Shown here piece by piece: positions 1-12,646 of a DNA stretch of 64,000 nt. The position numbers and the translations under genes were made by a program. The notes below the pieces were generated by a model. That model saw nothing but the letters and a program-made list of their open reading frames with translations, did no database searches and was not told the origin of the DNA. The stretch comes from Megalobrama amblycephala (Eukaryota; Chordata; Actinopteri; Cypriniformes; Xenocyprididae). The stretch spans positions 33,815,947-33,879,946 of the forward strand of contig NC_063049.1 of the NCBI RefSeq assembly GCF_018812025.1. The letters run 5' to 3'. Numbering within the stretch: position 1 is the stretch's first letter; every line of letters begins with the position of its first letter.

Positions 1-90
1 GAGCTGAAACTTCACAGACACATTCAGGGGACACCTTAGACTTATATTACATCTTTTAAAAACATAATCTAGGGCACCTTTAAGGTGTGG
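1..90 (-). repeat. end of an interspersed element cut by the window edge
   Basis: Positions 1-85 are the reverse complement of the left end of the element at 43855-44801: the shared stretch includes GAAACTTCACAGACACATTC and the terminus GGGCACCTTTAA. Only about 85 bases of this copy are inside the window. Confidence 0.7.
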
Positions 91-1562
91 CTTTATATCT
101 CACAATGTGACTTTATTTATTAAACTCAAAATTACCTTTTCATTCTTTTTCCTTTTTTTTTCTGTCAGATAGAAATACATACATAACCGCAATAAACATG
201 TTACTTGAAAAAGTACCTGTTGACAAATTTCTACTGGCATATCACTGAAAAAGTCTAGAAAGAGTGAGAATGTGTAAAGCCAGCAGCTCATGAGAAGTAT
301 TAGTGAAAAGAGTGGAGCACGGTGACAGGTCTGACAAGCCAGGCTCTCACAGTCCTCAAGACCTTGAGTTAAATATAGATGGAGGGATTGGATGTGCTCT
401 TGGAGACATGAGCTGAGGCAGAAGGAGAAAGTGATGAGCTCTCCACTTGTAGGATCTTTCTAAACCCTAGCACGTCTGTCCATCACTTGTCTGTTGGCAC
501 CTTAGCGCTCAAGTCTCCTTCATCTCACGCCTTCCCTCAGCAAGCATCTCCAGCTTTTAGAGCCCTGTGGTTCTGTCCCGATACAAACTGCCACATAAAT
601 CAGGTGCATCAGGGGCCTGCTAAGTGAGTGTTTGAGCGGCTTTGCTTGTGCAGATGAGTGAAGGTGAACACATGTGGGTAGTCTCCATGTATCTGGCATG
701 TTTCTGAGACAAACAGTACTATCGTGCGTTTCTCCATTAACATTTTTGCCATGGCGTTCCTCTTGAAGGTAAGACTACACCACACTGGTTCAGTAACAAG
801 CTGGCAGAGAGGCTAAACATCTGAATAGTGTAGTACAAGATGAGCTTCTAGAATTCAAGTCATCATGAGAAAATGTTTTAACCATGGTGTCTTGCTGCTG
901 TTCCCGTCCTTCAAATGACATGACAAGTTTTAACTGATTCAGGCCTTTATGCAAAAGACTATGTTGCCAATGTTTAAAGGCCCCTTGTGGTTTGAGGAAA
1001 ACCAGTGCTTCAGATCCATTGTCATCAGCTGTGGGTTCAGTTATTATGTAAAGTTATCATTGTCCTGAAATGGATGGAGGTTTAAAACGTATTTAGAGAT
1101 CAAGCTCAGTGACTCAGTTAAGCCTTGGTCCTGGCTACCAGGTCATAAAAATGGCTCACCTCTGATCCAAAACGTGACAGAATGACAATACGCTGGAGGC
1201 TTCTGGTAGTAAAGTTGGCTCAAATGTGATCCTGGACATGGCATCTTAGTCTTAGCATCTCTGATCTGGACAAGTTATCAGCGAGACTTTGCTTGCCAGC
1301 TAATAAACATGACACTGGGATCTGTACATTGCATGCTTATACCAGCTGAAAGGCTTTTGCACTTGGAAATAAGTTTATCAGCAATTTGCAATATGGTTGT
1401 TTGCTACTGCTTTACATTTTGCAAAATTAATTGTTTCATTGGCATAGTTGAGTGTTTTTATTGAGTGCGATTTATTTTTTTGGTTTTATTATGGTTTCGT
1501 ATGAATTTGGAAAATGTTTATACAATTTTCAGGAAAAGTTTACATTTGTTGATCATTTAATC
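90..1562. other. intergenic, nothing recognised
   Basis: No reading frame here resembles a conserved protein, and no exon with good flanking splice sites was recognised. A small GC-moderate stretch at 300-700 has no motif that I can name. Confidence 0.5.
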
Positions 1563-2575
1563 TTAAAGGGTTAGTTCACACAAAAATGAAAATTCTGTCA
1601 TTAATTACTCACCCTCATGTCGTTCCACATCTGTAATGCCTTTAGTTCAACTTCGTAACACAAATTAAAGGGATAGTTCACCCAAAAATTAAACTTTGAT
1701 GTTTATCTGCTTACCCCCAGAGCATCCAAGATGTAGGTGACTTTGTTTCTTCAGCAGAACACAAATGATGATTTTTAACTCCAACCATTGCATTCTGTCA
1801 GTTGTATAATGCATGGCAATGGTAACAAAATCTATGAGAGTAAAAAAAAACATGCACAGACAAATCCAAATTAAACCCTGCAGCTCTAGACGACACATTG
1901 ATGTCCTAAGACATCAGTAATCTTTTAGTTTTAAGTTGGTTTGAACAATCCGGATAAGCGCAAGTAAGTACCATTTTGATTAGCTGTCGTACCTACAATG
2001 TTTGTGCACTGTGTAAACAATACGTATGACGTATACGCGCGGGAGAGATCACTTCCGCCGCTTGCATAAACTACGCCAGAGCACGTACACACCTCACGCA
2101 CCGGATGCTATGCGCGCGCTCAAGGCAGTTGGACATAGTGGTGTATTAGAGGTAAAAAATTATATAAATACTGTTTGGTTTCTTGCACAAACCGATCGTT
2201 TCGTGTCTTAGGGCGTCAATGTGTCGTCACATTGTTTAATTTGGATTTGCCTGTGCATGTTTTTTTTACTCTCATAGATTTTGTTCCCATTGCAATGCAT
2301 TATATGACTGACAAACGGCAACGGTTGGAGTTAAAAATCATCATTTGTGTTCTACTGAAGAAACAAAGTCACCTACATCTTGGATGCCCTGGGGGTAAGC
2401 AGATAAACATCAAATTTTTGGGTGAACTATCCCTTTAAGATCTTTTTGATGAAGTCTGAGAGGTTTCTGTCCCTCCATAGAGATCCAATGCAACTACCAC
2501 TCCAAGGTCCAGAAAGGTAGGAGAGACATTATTAAAGTACTCCATGTGACTCCAGTGGCTTAAAATCAGTGAAAC
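1563..2575 (+). repeat. TTAA-type foldback fragment, split by a second element
   Basis: Begins TTAAAGGGTTAGTTCAC and matches the left part of the full copy at 13377-14633 (CTCACCCTCATGTCGTTCC, then CACAAATTAA, then GATGAAGTCTGAGAG). The match runs from 1563 to 1668, is interrupted by the element at 1665-2438, resumes at 2439, and fades near 2575, so the right end is missing. Confidence 0.75.
1665..2438 (+). mobile_element. nested 774-bp TTAA foldback (non-autonomous DNA transposon)
   Basis: Long terminal inverted repeats: left starts AAAGGGATAGTTCACCC, right ends GGGTGAACTATCCCTTT. The arms pair over about 230 bases each (TTATCTGCTTACCCCCAG on the left, its complement on the right). TTAA occurs at both edges (1665-1668 and 2435-2438), as expected for a TTAA target duplication of the piggyBac/Kolobok type. 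It contains no transposase. It sits in a TTAA of the host repeat at 1563-2575. A second copy is at 61522-62297. Confidence 0.85.
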
Positions 2576-5375
2576 ATTTTTTAACATTTTTTTTTTTTTT
2601 TTTACATTTTCTGATTTGCACCCCAAAAATAACAAAATGCATTTTCATTCTGAAATTACAAACAAGCTCATAGAACATGTGTATTCAAGTCGTTGTATGT
2701 ATAAACTAGATATTTTTTAATATGATAGGACAAAATAATACATAAAACAAAAAAAAAACTTTGTATCATGTCATTAGTAGTTTACTGAGTTCCCAAACCA
2801 AGTGGGTCCAAATTTATTTTAATTAATCATTTGATACAATGCACTTATTGTGTACATACATGTTTTTACATTGTACTTATATTTAAAAAAATACTTGCAT
2901 GTAATTACATCTGTAATTAATTCCTGTATAATTACACTGTTGACCCATCCCTTACACCTTAACCCTTAAACCTACCCATACTACCAAACCTGTCCCTAAC
3001 CTTACCCGTATCCACCTCAACAGCAGCAAAAGTGTTTTGCAATACAATATGAAAACAATAAGTACATTGTACTTATTTTTTATGTAAGTACATAGTAGTT
3101 AAGGCCACCTAATATAAAGTGGGACCACAAAGTGTGACATTAAGTTAAGAATAGAATGAAAGAGATGAAAATACTTTAATGGCATGATCTTGATATCTTG
3201 AGTAGATCTTTTCTCACTAGTATCGTATGTCTGGACTCAGTTCCTTTGGTGTTTCTCTTTTTGGTTGGCATGGATGTGAGATTAGTTTCCAGCTGTCCTA
3301 GTGAACCTTATCGCACTTCAATATTCTGGTTTGTCAGAGAATGAAATAACTTTTCTGTCCCCGGAGGCAGAGTGAGAGCGGCTGGGACCACCTGACACTG
3401 GATCACCCCCATGGAATCCTGGGAATGGTGGTGTTCATTCTGTGGAGCCACACCACAGGAGATCTGGCATCCCTGAATTGTGTTTATTTGTTGGCACCCT
3501 GTCGTGAAAACCTTCCCATCAACTGCATATTAATCTTGTCAGCAAATTTCTAAAGGTCTTTCTTCCTTTGCATCCACACCTCTCCCAGCTCAAGCTTCTG
3601 ATGAATTTATGGCCCTCTCCTCACCTCCTCACGCGCCTCAGCCTCGCTCCTGTTCTCCTCCTGTTTCTCTGCTCCTCTGCTCCTTTTCTTTCCGGTATGT
3701 CCTCAACACACACATGCATAAATATACAGGGTTCTTTTTCTTTGGTGACATGCAGCCATCATAGAAGGTACTAGGATCTCCAGTGAAGAGAAACCTCTCA
3801 ATCCTGCTGCAGGGGAGCCCTTCTTTTGACTGAAGCATTGGCCACAAGCCATGATCTGGCTGAATACTCCTACTAGAAAGTAATCACTATTGGCTAACAT
3901 TCCCTGATTGTGCTTTAAACATATGACTGGAAACATATGAGTTACATATAAATATGAATGTATTGTTTTCACATTACCATTCCCACATGGTGTCTGTGCG
4001 TGCAAAACACCAGATAAAATGAAAAACATCTCCTGCCCAGCATTAGTTACAGTATCTATTAATATTTTTATATTTTCAGTTTTCATTTAATTGTAGTTTA
4101 AGTTTAATTATGTGCGTATTTCAGTTTTAGTATTTCAATATAAACTTATTTTATTTCAGTTAGGTGCCAAGGCAGCATTACTATATTTTATACACATTTT
4201 ACTATACACATTTTACCCCAAAAAATGATTCCAGGTCTGCAGATTCCATTTGGATTTGCAAATTTGGTAATGGTAGTTGAATGGCCATTGTTTATACATT
4301 GTGGCCATTGTGTATTTTTTTAAATAATATATTTAATATAATAGAATATATAAAATTACTAAAATTTTACTATACCCTGTCAAAATCTGACAATAAAAGA
4401 ACATAAAATTGAGGCCAAATTCTTGTCTACCTATAAACCTCTTACAGTAGCTTCACAGCCTTATGAAATTGGGTCAGTATATAAATTAGGACGTAGACTA
4501 AAGGTGTCCAGTTCAACTCTGCACTTTTTCTGTTGCTTCCCATCAAATTATCAGGTGCTTAATATTTGTGTTTTACAGGCTTTAGGCTGAACATGTGTGT
4601 TGGGAATCAGGTTACAGGGGCAGTCTTGTGTTTTAGGGGTCCAGAGAGACCTATAGTCAGAATGAGAGCCGAGCGTGTCCCCAGTACAGCACAGTTACCA
4701 CAAACACAAGACTGCCAGAGAAAACTCAAGTACAGCGCTGACATCATCATAACAACAGCTAATCCTTGTTTTATTTTCCGAAAAGCGATCGGTTGAATGA
4801 TAACCTTGATTATTTGGTGTATTTCTCTATGATGATGCGGAATTGACAATGGCCATATACTGTATGGTGACCCAGCAGACATATTTTCAGTCATGGCTAA
4901 AACAAATGATACATAAACACCTGCAGTGTAACGCACACCCTTTGGAACACTATATTAACTGTCTGGGGAGTTGGTGTGCCATACTGAAACCCAAATGTCA
5001 AGCAAGGACCAGGGTTACAGAGGACCTTTAATGCCTAGATGCAAGCTGCTTAGATTTACTGAGATGTTGAAATATGGGAAGAAGATCTGGGCCTATCGGA
5101 GTACAGCAGACTGAGCGAAAGAGAGAGGGAGGAAGGATCTGTCACAGTAATGAAGCAGTCTACACTTCTTAAAAAGAGGCTCAGGGTAGGTCATAACTCA
5201 CACCAGGCTCTGAAAATAATAAAGCACCACAGTACTGGATTTATAACTTTCCATCTCCTTCATATTATATATTCACAATTTGTTATATCATGCAAGATTT
5301 CTTTGAAATTATAGATCCTAGTGCAGTATGTTTAAATTCTTTTTTCACCACAGAAAGAAACCCATGTTGTGGAAA
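2576..5375. other. intergenic, one degenerate repeat
   Basis: No gene recognised. Positions about 2795-3130 form a repeat: it has CTTATTGTGTACATAC near one end and, near the other, the stretch AAGTACATTGTACTTATTTT followed by GGCCACCTAATATAAAGTG, and the middle carries CCCTAACCTTACCC. Fragments of a similar type occur near 12680 and 14640-14770. Reading frames in this block (for example at 3703-4086 on the minus strand) show no protein-like conservation. Confidence 0.45.
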
Positions 5376-5379
5376 ACAG

Positions 5380-6347
5380 ACAGTCCGACTTTCAAAAAAC
5401 CTGCAATATCACACAACTGTCACATGATCCTTCAGAAATCATTCTAATATGCTGATTTGATGCTCAAGAAACATGTCTTATTATTATCAATGTTGAACCA
5501 AAGACTCTAGAATAACACAAGACGTGTCACTCGTATTGTTTTAAATGGGAGAAAGTGTAACGTGCAATATGGCGGAATAAGTCCCGCCTTCTAAATAAGA
5601 GCCAATCGCCGACTGGTAAAGTCATCGCATCACTTCAGCGGCCGTTAGAATCATAGCGTGCGTCTCTCTCTAGTCAGGGCACTGATCAGGGTGTCGGCCA
5701 CATTCATTTACAAGGTATACTGATACACGACCTAGGAAGCTAGGGAGCTGATTGAGACGCAGGGATAGACGTGTTTATTATATGTCTATGGTTAGAATCA
5801 CCGGTCAGTCAGACGCGCGCCTCCGAAGTTTTAGTAGTTTTAGCCTCCGAAGAGACGCGCATTTAGGTCTGCGCATGCGCATTAGCTTGATGCAGCCTGA
5901 AAAATAGTTTTTTTTTTGTCATGATTCGAGCGTTTAGAAACTAAATTTATGAGCCGGTTGTTAGATTTCATTGGTGATTTCAAATATGAAATTTAATCGT
6001 AAGGTTGGCGAACAGTTTTGGAGAATTTGATGTTTCCCCATTCAAAGAGATTGCATGATGCCCAGGATGCCCGAGAGGCGTTTCAAAGATGGCCGCCGAG
6101 TGAAATGACTTGTCTTAAAGGGACTTTGGTTGAACACAGTTGTGCTGCTTAATTATTTTGTTTAAATTTTTTTTTTAGAATTCTTTGATGAATAGAAAGA
6201 TTTATTTGAAACTTTTGTAACATTATTAATGTCTTTACTGAGACTTTTGATTAATTTAATGTGTGTTTTTTAAATGAAAATATGAATTTCTTTAAAAAAT
6301 AATAACAAACCCCAAATAATAACAGACCCCAAACTATTGAACGGTCG
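5380..6347 (+). repeat. interspersed repeat of the GATCCTTCAGAAATCATT family, split by an insertion
   Basis: The left half (CACATGATCCTTCAGAAATC, TAATATGCTGATTTG, to TCAATGTTGAA) and right half (CACAGTTGTGCTGCTTAA, GAATAGAAAGATTTATTTG, CCCCAAACTATTGAACGG) are continuous in other copies of this family at 17470-17925, 28097-29008 and 39920-40585. Here they are separated by the element at 5498-6129. Confidence 0.75.
5498..6129. mobile_element. nested 632-bp non-autonomous DNA transposon
   Basis: Ends are CCAAAGACTC (left) and GGGACTTTGG (right), a short inverted repeat. TTGAA is found directly on both sides (5493-5497 and 6130-6134), and removing the element plus one TTGAA restores the host repeat order. 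The interior is GC-rich relative to its surroundings (GATGGCCGCCGAGTG near the right end) and encodes no recognisable protein. Confidence 0.75.
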
Positions 6348-8538
6348 TGTACTGCGGTCTGGATCACCATTAACAAAAAGAAGAATAGTGTTACAAGCAG
6401 TGAAACATCCCAGAGCTGGTATAATAAATATCAACACTCTCAGGATGCTGCTCGGCCAATCAGAATGGAGGACTAGAACTAACAACTGTATAAATTCCAT
6501 ACGGGCACTGTCTAAGGGACTCAAGGGAAACAAAGCCACACTTCCCCCCTAACAGTACCTCAGCGAAGTGTGATCTTACATCCCTATGAGCATGAAATTT
6601 CATAAGAGAGGGGCCGTTAAATCCCCCTTCCCCTTCAGTGTGGAAAGAGGGATCTAATTGTATAAATATTACACTGTATGCTGGTGTAATAATGAGATTC
6701 GAAATGCAGTTGAAATTAAATACTATGTTCCACAATAAATACAAGACTCCGTACTGTAAAATGTTCAATGATAGATTTAAACCGTTTTCTCTTTTGTGGG
6801 GCATTGTAATAACGGCCATGTCATTGAAGCGCACATAATATTTTATTGCGTAGAGAGATTTATGGCCCTGTGGCACTTTGGCCAGATAAAATGTAACTCA
6901 AGACACCAAAAACACTTTTGTCGAACCAAAAAGATTTTTCTTCTCACCCAATACGAGATTACATCTCGCTCTTCTGGAGAAGATCTCTGGAGATCAGGTC
7001 TGGCTCTGTTTAGCCCGTGCTAAAAAGGTTATCTGTAGCGTATGAAGGTGCTAAGCAGAGATCTTTCAGTGCCTCGGGGAGCGTCTGTATGTGTGTGTGT
7101 GTGTTCCGCTTGTTTGTGCAGAACTTCAGATGGGGATCACTTTTAATGGTTTTATTGAATTAATCACATGAGTGGGAGACCAACCTTGGCCAGAGGCTGC
7201 AGGAGGCCCGGCGTCCTGCCCGTCGCGGTGATGGCAGCCCATCGGAATGGCTTGTTGCTCCGCATACAGAGAGGGAACGAGCGCGGGGGCCACTCTTTAA
7301 CTTAATTAAATGCTAATATGAAGCAGTCAGTACGTCTGCCTTTGTTGTACGGGGGTGTTGGGACGGATCTGGGCCTCTTAGTGTGTGCTGAAGCTGCTGA
7401 GATGTTATTAGTGCAGGATTACACCAAACCCCGGGGCTTTCAGAAGGGAGATGGTGGTGGAGGGGGTCCTGTGATGTGGGACCAGTTGAGGTGTGATCAC
7501 TGGCCAAAAGATTAGAGCGAGATCTACGTCTCAATCCGGTTGTGCTGACAGATGGAAGGGAAGCGGTGTGGAACCTTGAACGCTCTCTCGAATAGGAAGG
7601 TGGCAGCGCTCCTTGACTTATTTTTTGTGCTGTGGTCAATGAAATATGAGACATTTTAGGTGAGCCGATGTGTTTATATCTCTTGGTATACCTTCACATC
7701 AGAAATATGGGATCTTTAGTGCTAATTTGAGAAAGTTTTACTGCTTAGTCTATAAAAATGAAGGCATATGTTTGATGATTGACAGGTCACTCTGCGGTCT
7801 GGGTGGTCTTTGCGGTGCTAGTGTGGGGGGAGGGATGGTTATGACAGCTTGCATGCCTTCAAGACATTTTTATTTTGTCCTCCTCCTTTTTTAAAAAAAA
7901 AAGTAAACCTTAAAGGGATTGACCATACCCATGTCAGGCATGAATATCGCATCCCCGAAGGCATTTCTGACATGTGGGGCTCCGAGTCCACATGTTCCCA
8001 GTAAAAAAGAAAAACCATATAGTCTCTAATGAATACAACCTTTCACTGACTTTTTTTGTGTGTAATTCGCTTTTTACGGCTCGTTTTTGACTTGGTTTAC
8101 TTTCAATTCTTCACAGACTGCAGAAATATATCAAGTCTCGATGCCAGAGGAACTTCACGGGCGTTCTTTGAAGGCTCTCACAGCCCAACTGATTTGAGCC
8201 TCACAAATACAACAGTCTAAATACAGATTCTTAGCTGTGATCGATGTGGTCCTCGCACACACACCGTCTGGTGGTCTTAGACGTCCATCACGCAGGGATG
8301 TTTACATACCAGACCCTGGTGAACTTTACAAACATCCATTAATTGGAGATAATTACATCTGTTTAGAAACAGAGAGAAACGGCATACAGAATCTAAACAG
8401 AGCAGTGGACAAAACAAAGAGATCCCTAGGACAGGAGATCCTATCATCCCCACTGATCCTCTGCTCAAAATCACGGATGTTGGATTTTCCTACCCACACC
8501 TGCTGCCAGACAGCTGAACCCAGTGATATGCAGGGACG
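6348..8538. other. intergenic with a GC-rich block at 7130-7640
   Basis: No gene recognised. 7130-7640 is clearly richer in G+C than its surroundings, contains homeobox-like AT cores (GAATTAATCACATGAG, TTTAACTTAATTAAATGC), and shows no repeat hallmark. The minus-strand reading frame at 7313-7654 has no family resemblance. This may be conserved non-coding DNA. Confidence 0.4.
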
Positions 8539-8539
8539 G

Positions 8540-9038
8540 CCGGGGCTAGTTGTCACACTTGGCTACAATGAAAAAAATCATTGAACATTTTCATTTTGTT
8601 TTATCGCCAAGGACAAAAGATGCAGTTCATTTAATGTACGTTGACTTTTTGTGTCATACTATACTAGTAAAGTTGTCATATTGGAGGTTTTTCAACTTTT
8701 TGACCCCGAGGCCCTCCATTGTCCACAACAATATTCAAAGAACCCATGACTTTTCCAGTTGTTCTTGATTTACTCGATAAAGAATTCTCAAAAATATTTT
8801 TTACTCGATTTTTTCATTTTTTTTGAGGGGGTGAGTTAACATAAGAAAGATCATAAGATGTCACAGACGATAGCCTTTGAGATGTTTAGGCTCGTGATCC
8901 TGATTTTGGCCAATTGTAGTTATAATAATATTAAAACAAATTGTATTAAAAGGGTTTTGAAATATAATTCCCTGCTAAAAAAAACACACATTTGTGCAAG
9001 TGCACTTTTGACTTTTGATGTGTGACAACTAGCCCCGG
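8540..9038. mobile_element. inverted-repeat element (MITE-like), 499 bp
   Basis: Perfect 19-bp terminal inverted repeats: CCGGGGCTAGTTGTCACAC at 8540-8558 and its complement at 9020-9038. No coding sequence and no clear target duplication. The superfamily cannot be assigned from sequence alone. Confidence 0.65.
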
Positions 9039-10632
9039 TCTCCTTCTTGTTATACTTCAAAAATGAAGTATGTAGACTATAAATTATCTGTAGACATGTC
9101 TTAAAAGTTATTCACAACGGGTGAATAACACATGGGTGTGACAGCCTCTGTTGCGTTCAACCATTTTATATTAGTTAGGAACATGGGAAGAAAGTCGGGT
9201 CCTTTTTCACCATGTGTCGGTTTGTGTGTCCGCTGTGTGTGCATCTATAACTGAGGTTACGTTGACATCTGAAACAACATTTGCTCACGTCCAGATCTAG
9301 CCCTAGCTACTCCTGAATATTCGGATAAGATTGACATTCATATTGTGTGTGCCTGACTTAAAGAGATAAAACAAGCTATTACTATGAGTTTCTGTATACT
9401 ACCAGTGTCTTTTCAAAGCTACCATTTGTATATTTTTCTTTTGAAAGCACATAATCACTATGAACCAATCAATTTTTTTGTAGCAAAGCAGTGATCGTTC
9501 ATTGTCAATATGTTAGTATATGGGACGGAAAACTTTCATTGGCAAACGGAAGGTCACTTTGCTTGTGTAATGCAGATTTATGGCTGGATATATTTAGATA
9601 ATGATGTAGATCAAACCTTTGAAAAACATGTCAAGGACGTTTTTCATTCATCACCCCTACTATATGTGCATCGTAAATCTAAAAGTTGTGTGCCATTATA
9701 AAAGTGTTTTGGGAACAAATCTTGACACTGTGTCCATAATCGATTTGTATTTATTTTCCTTGTTTAATTGGACAAATGAACTGCATTCCTCTGCCACAGT
9801 ATAGGAGCATTATTGTTGGGGAAGGATAAACAGACGGTGGTCCAGAACGGATTGTAAAAGACTAGGATAAACAGTGAACACTGAGGAAAGGATTGAATGT
9901 CTGTTTATAGGGAGTATTATGAAGTGCATGACTCTGAAATGACTAATTACATCAGCTGTGTGGATTTCTGGGGAGAGCTCTTAAAAATGTCTCTCTCTGT
10001 GTGGGTTCATGGTTGTAATGGGGTTCACAAAGCAATGGGGCGCTTTCAAAAGCTCAATCGGTCTCCACACCTTTGGCGAATCAATGTGTAGTGGCTCAGA
10101 AAGGAGAACAGGACCATCTGACACAAATATTACATTCTGAAATTGGATCTTGGTTGTTTTATCTCAATTTAAAAGTAAATACACTAGACCACTGGTCATC
10201 TGTTATTGCTTGAAATCATTTTCATAGGAGTGAATTCAGTGCTGACCGGTTGAATTGACTTTCAACATTGAAATGTGCTTACCAGCTGGGATTGATCGAA
10301 GAAAAAAAGGGGGCAAAAGAGGAAGGTGAGAGAGTGAATAAAATGTGAGCAAGCTAGAAAGATAGATTAAAAGAAACTGAGAGAAAATATGTGTGTGCAA
10401 TTCACCGCACTGTAATTATTCTGGCAAAATGGAGGTTGATAACTAGATTTATGGTTATCTACATATTTTTTTTACATTCAATAAAATGTTTGCAGTTAAT
10501 TACAAGTGATAAACCAGTTAGCAATTGCTAACTATTTAAGATGTTTCTAAGAAGCCAGAGCACAAACATAACACCAAGTATTGCTCAGTGAGCAGCTCAT
10601 GTAACATCAATTTTTTGTGTTGATGAAGTCAA

Positions 10633-10654
10633 ATAATAATAATAATAATAATAA
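10633..10654. repeat. (AAT)n microsatellite
   Basis: Uninterrupted AAT trinucleotide run of about 22 bases. Confidence 0.9.
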
Positions 10655-10902
10655 AACACCTCCCATCTACCCACTCAGTATAACAATATCTCTCATCTTG
10701 AGATTTGTGAGAAAACATTGAGATGGAGTCACTGAAAGCTTTTGTCAGAAAAGCGTTTTTGGAAAAGCAATGCTGCCACCCAGTGGTCATTCCACTTACA
10801 GTAATTAATAAATATGAGGTAAGTATTAGCATTTTAATCCATTAGCCCAGTGGTTCCCTAACTTTTTTCCTTGAAGCACTGGTTTACTGAAAGGTTACCA
10901 GC

Positions 10903-10904
<2 letters not shown>

Positions 10905-10935
<31 letters not shown>
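10905..10935. repeat. (AC)n microsatellite
   Basis: Uninterrupted CA dinucleotide run of about 31 bases. Confidence 0.9.
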
Positions 10936-10937
<2 letters not shown>

Positions 10938-12608
10938 ATATCGATTTTCCTTCTTTCCCCCTCTCTTCTTTTACATCAGGCAATTTTCTGAACCCACTGT
11001 GGATGTGTTTTTTCCCTAAACCATAAACCTCACTACTATTTTGCCCTGGTCTATTATCCAATATTAAATGTCATGGTTATGTTTTTGTACATGTACACTG
11101 TTATTGTTTATTTCTATGTGCTGTACTAAGTAATATTTACATATAAAGTGATATACTGTAAATCAAGAGACACATCAGAACATTTTAATTTTGAGTTTGA
11201 GTTGAGTGACACAGATCCCCAACCATTGAGTCATCTGGCTGATTTAAAGCATCTACTGCCCGCTTTTCACCTCATAACATATTTTCCTCTTTATTACTTT
11301 GACTGCACATCAGTAATTGTGGAGATGTCAGGAACATTTCATACACACTCTCTCCATGCTGTGGATGTTATGAGCGCTCAGTTATTGCTATGAAAAATAT
11401 CAACCACAATATAAAACAAAATTATTTCTGGACTTAACTGTAGAGTAGAAATTGTTTCAGACCTAGACCACTATTATTCGGTTGTGCTTACAACTAAAGC
11501 AGGAGGTTAAAAGGTTAAAGTTCAGACATCTAAGAGAAGGCCTGATGTCTCCAGCATGCTAAATATTCAGTCATTATCAGTGGGTTATGTTTAAATTAAT
11601 GTGCTTTTCCATAAAAACACAGCTGTGTTTGATTAGTGCATCCTGTTTGATGAGGATTAACACAGAATGTGTTCTAAGGCATTTAACTTCAAACTTTTTC
11701 TGAGGAATTTTTAATATTGGTAGGTGTGACATTTATAGCTTTGAGACCCAGACCGGTCTCATAAAATGCTGCAAGCCTTTTTATGACTTTATAAATATAC
11801 ACTTCATTTGCTTTTTTCATTACTGTTAGATTGAACAGGTCTGAAAATGGTGTCTTAAGGGATTTGTTTCATTATTTCCAAGACACTGATGATTAGGATG
11901 TTAACACGCAGCAGGAACGCGAGGTGTGAGAGGTGGGTGAGAATCGCTGTTAAGACCGAGGAGCACTAAATAAGAGTGAAATATGTTGCTGAAATAAGCA
12001 GCTTCAGTTTCCAGGTGGTGAATTATGAATCCCACATACGTATGAGCTTGTAACTGTAAATTCAGGCCAGGTTATGAGCTCAGTAAAGTCAGAGTGGATC
12101 TTCCACCAGTTAAAAATAAGGTCACCGCAGCCTCAGTCATACACAAATATTGAACTAATTTAATTATTTCCTCACTATTGAAAGCTCTTTTGTTTTTACA
12201 GGCTTGCAGTGATCAGTGAGAGTGAGAATCTATTTTGATGACTCACTTTATCTTTTCCACAGCATTAAGCATAACAGAAAACATATGGGAATTAAAGTCA
12301 TGTGAATCAAGGTTAATCTGGGACAGTGGTAATGTGGAGCACCTAAGATCTGATGTGTACATTTCCTCACCCCATCACAATAATAAAATATAGATATATC
12401 TAGAGTATCCTCATTTAATCTTGACCTCTTTATATCCAACATTACATTCATTTGCAGTCCTTGCCATTGAAACATGTTCATTATGAAAAGAAGAACTGAA
12501 TGCCAGTCCATCATATCACGTGCGTGAAACATTTCACAGTAAAACAGCTGTGAAACGGCCTCCTATTGTTGTTTAGCTTCTCCTCGGTGGTACTGCTTCA
12601 CTTTCGTC

Positions 12609-12646
12609 CAATGTAAGGACGAAGCCTCACTTTCGTCCTTACATTG
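12609..12646. repeat. perfect 15-bp stem hairpin
   Basis: CAATGTAAGGACGAA at 12609-12623 and its exact reverse complement at 12632-12646, separated by 8 bases. No flanking duplication or T run marks it as a known element type. Confidence 0.8.

Noticed and set aside
3703..4086. 127-codon minus-strand frame
   Set aside because: No recognisable domain, and the composition is like translated AT-rich intergenic DNA.
7313..7654. 113-codon minus-strand frame rich in Ser, Pro and Arg
   Set aside because: Its length is explained by the higher GC content, with fewer chance stops; no family resemblance or splice structure.
12248..12532. 94-codon minus-strand frame, checked for transposase similarity
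   Set aside because: No transposase or other motif could be recognised.
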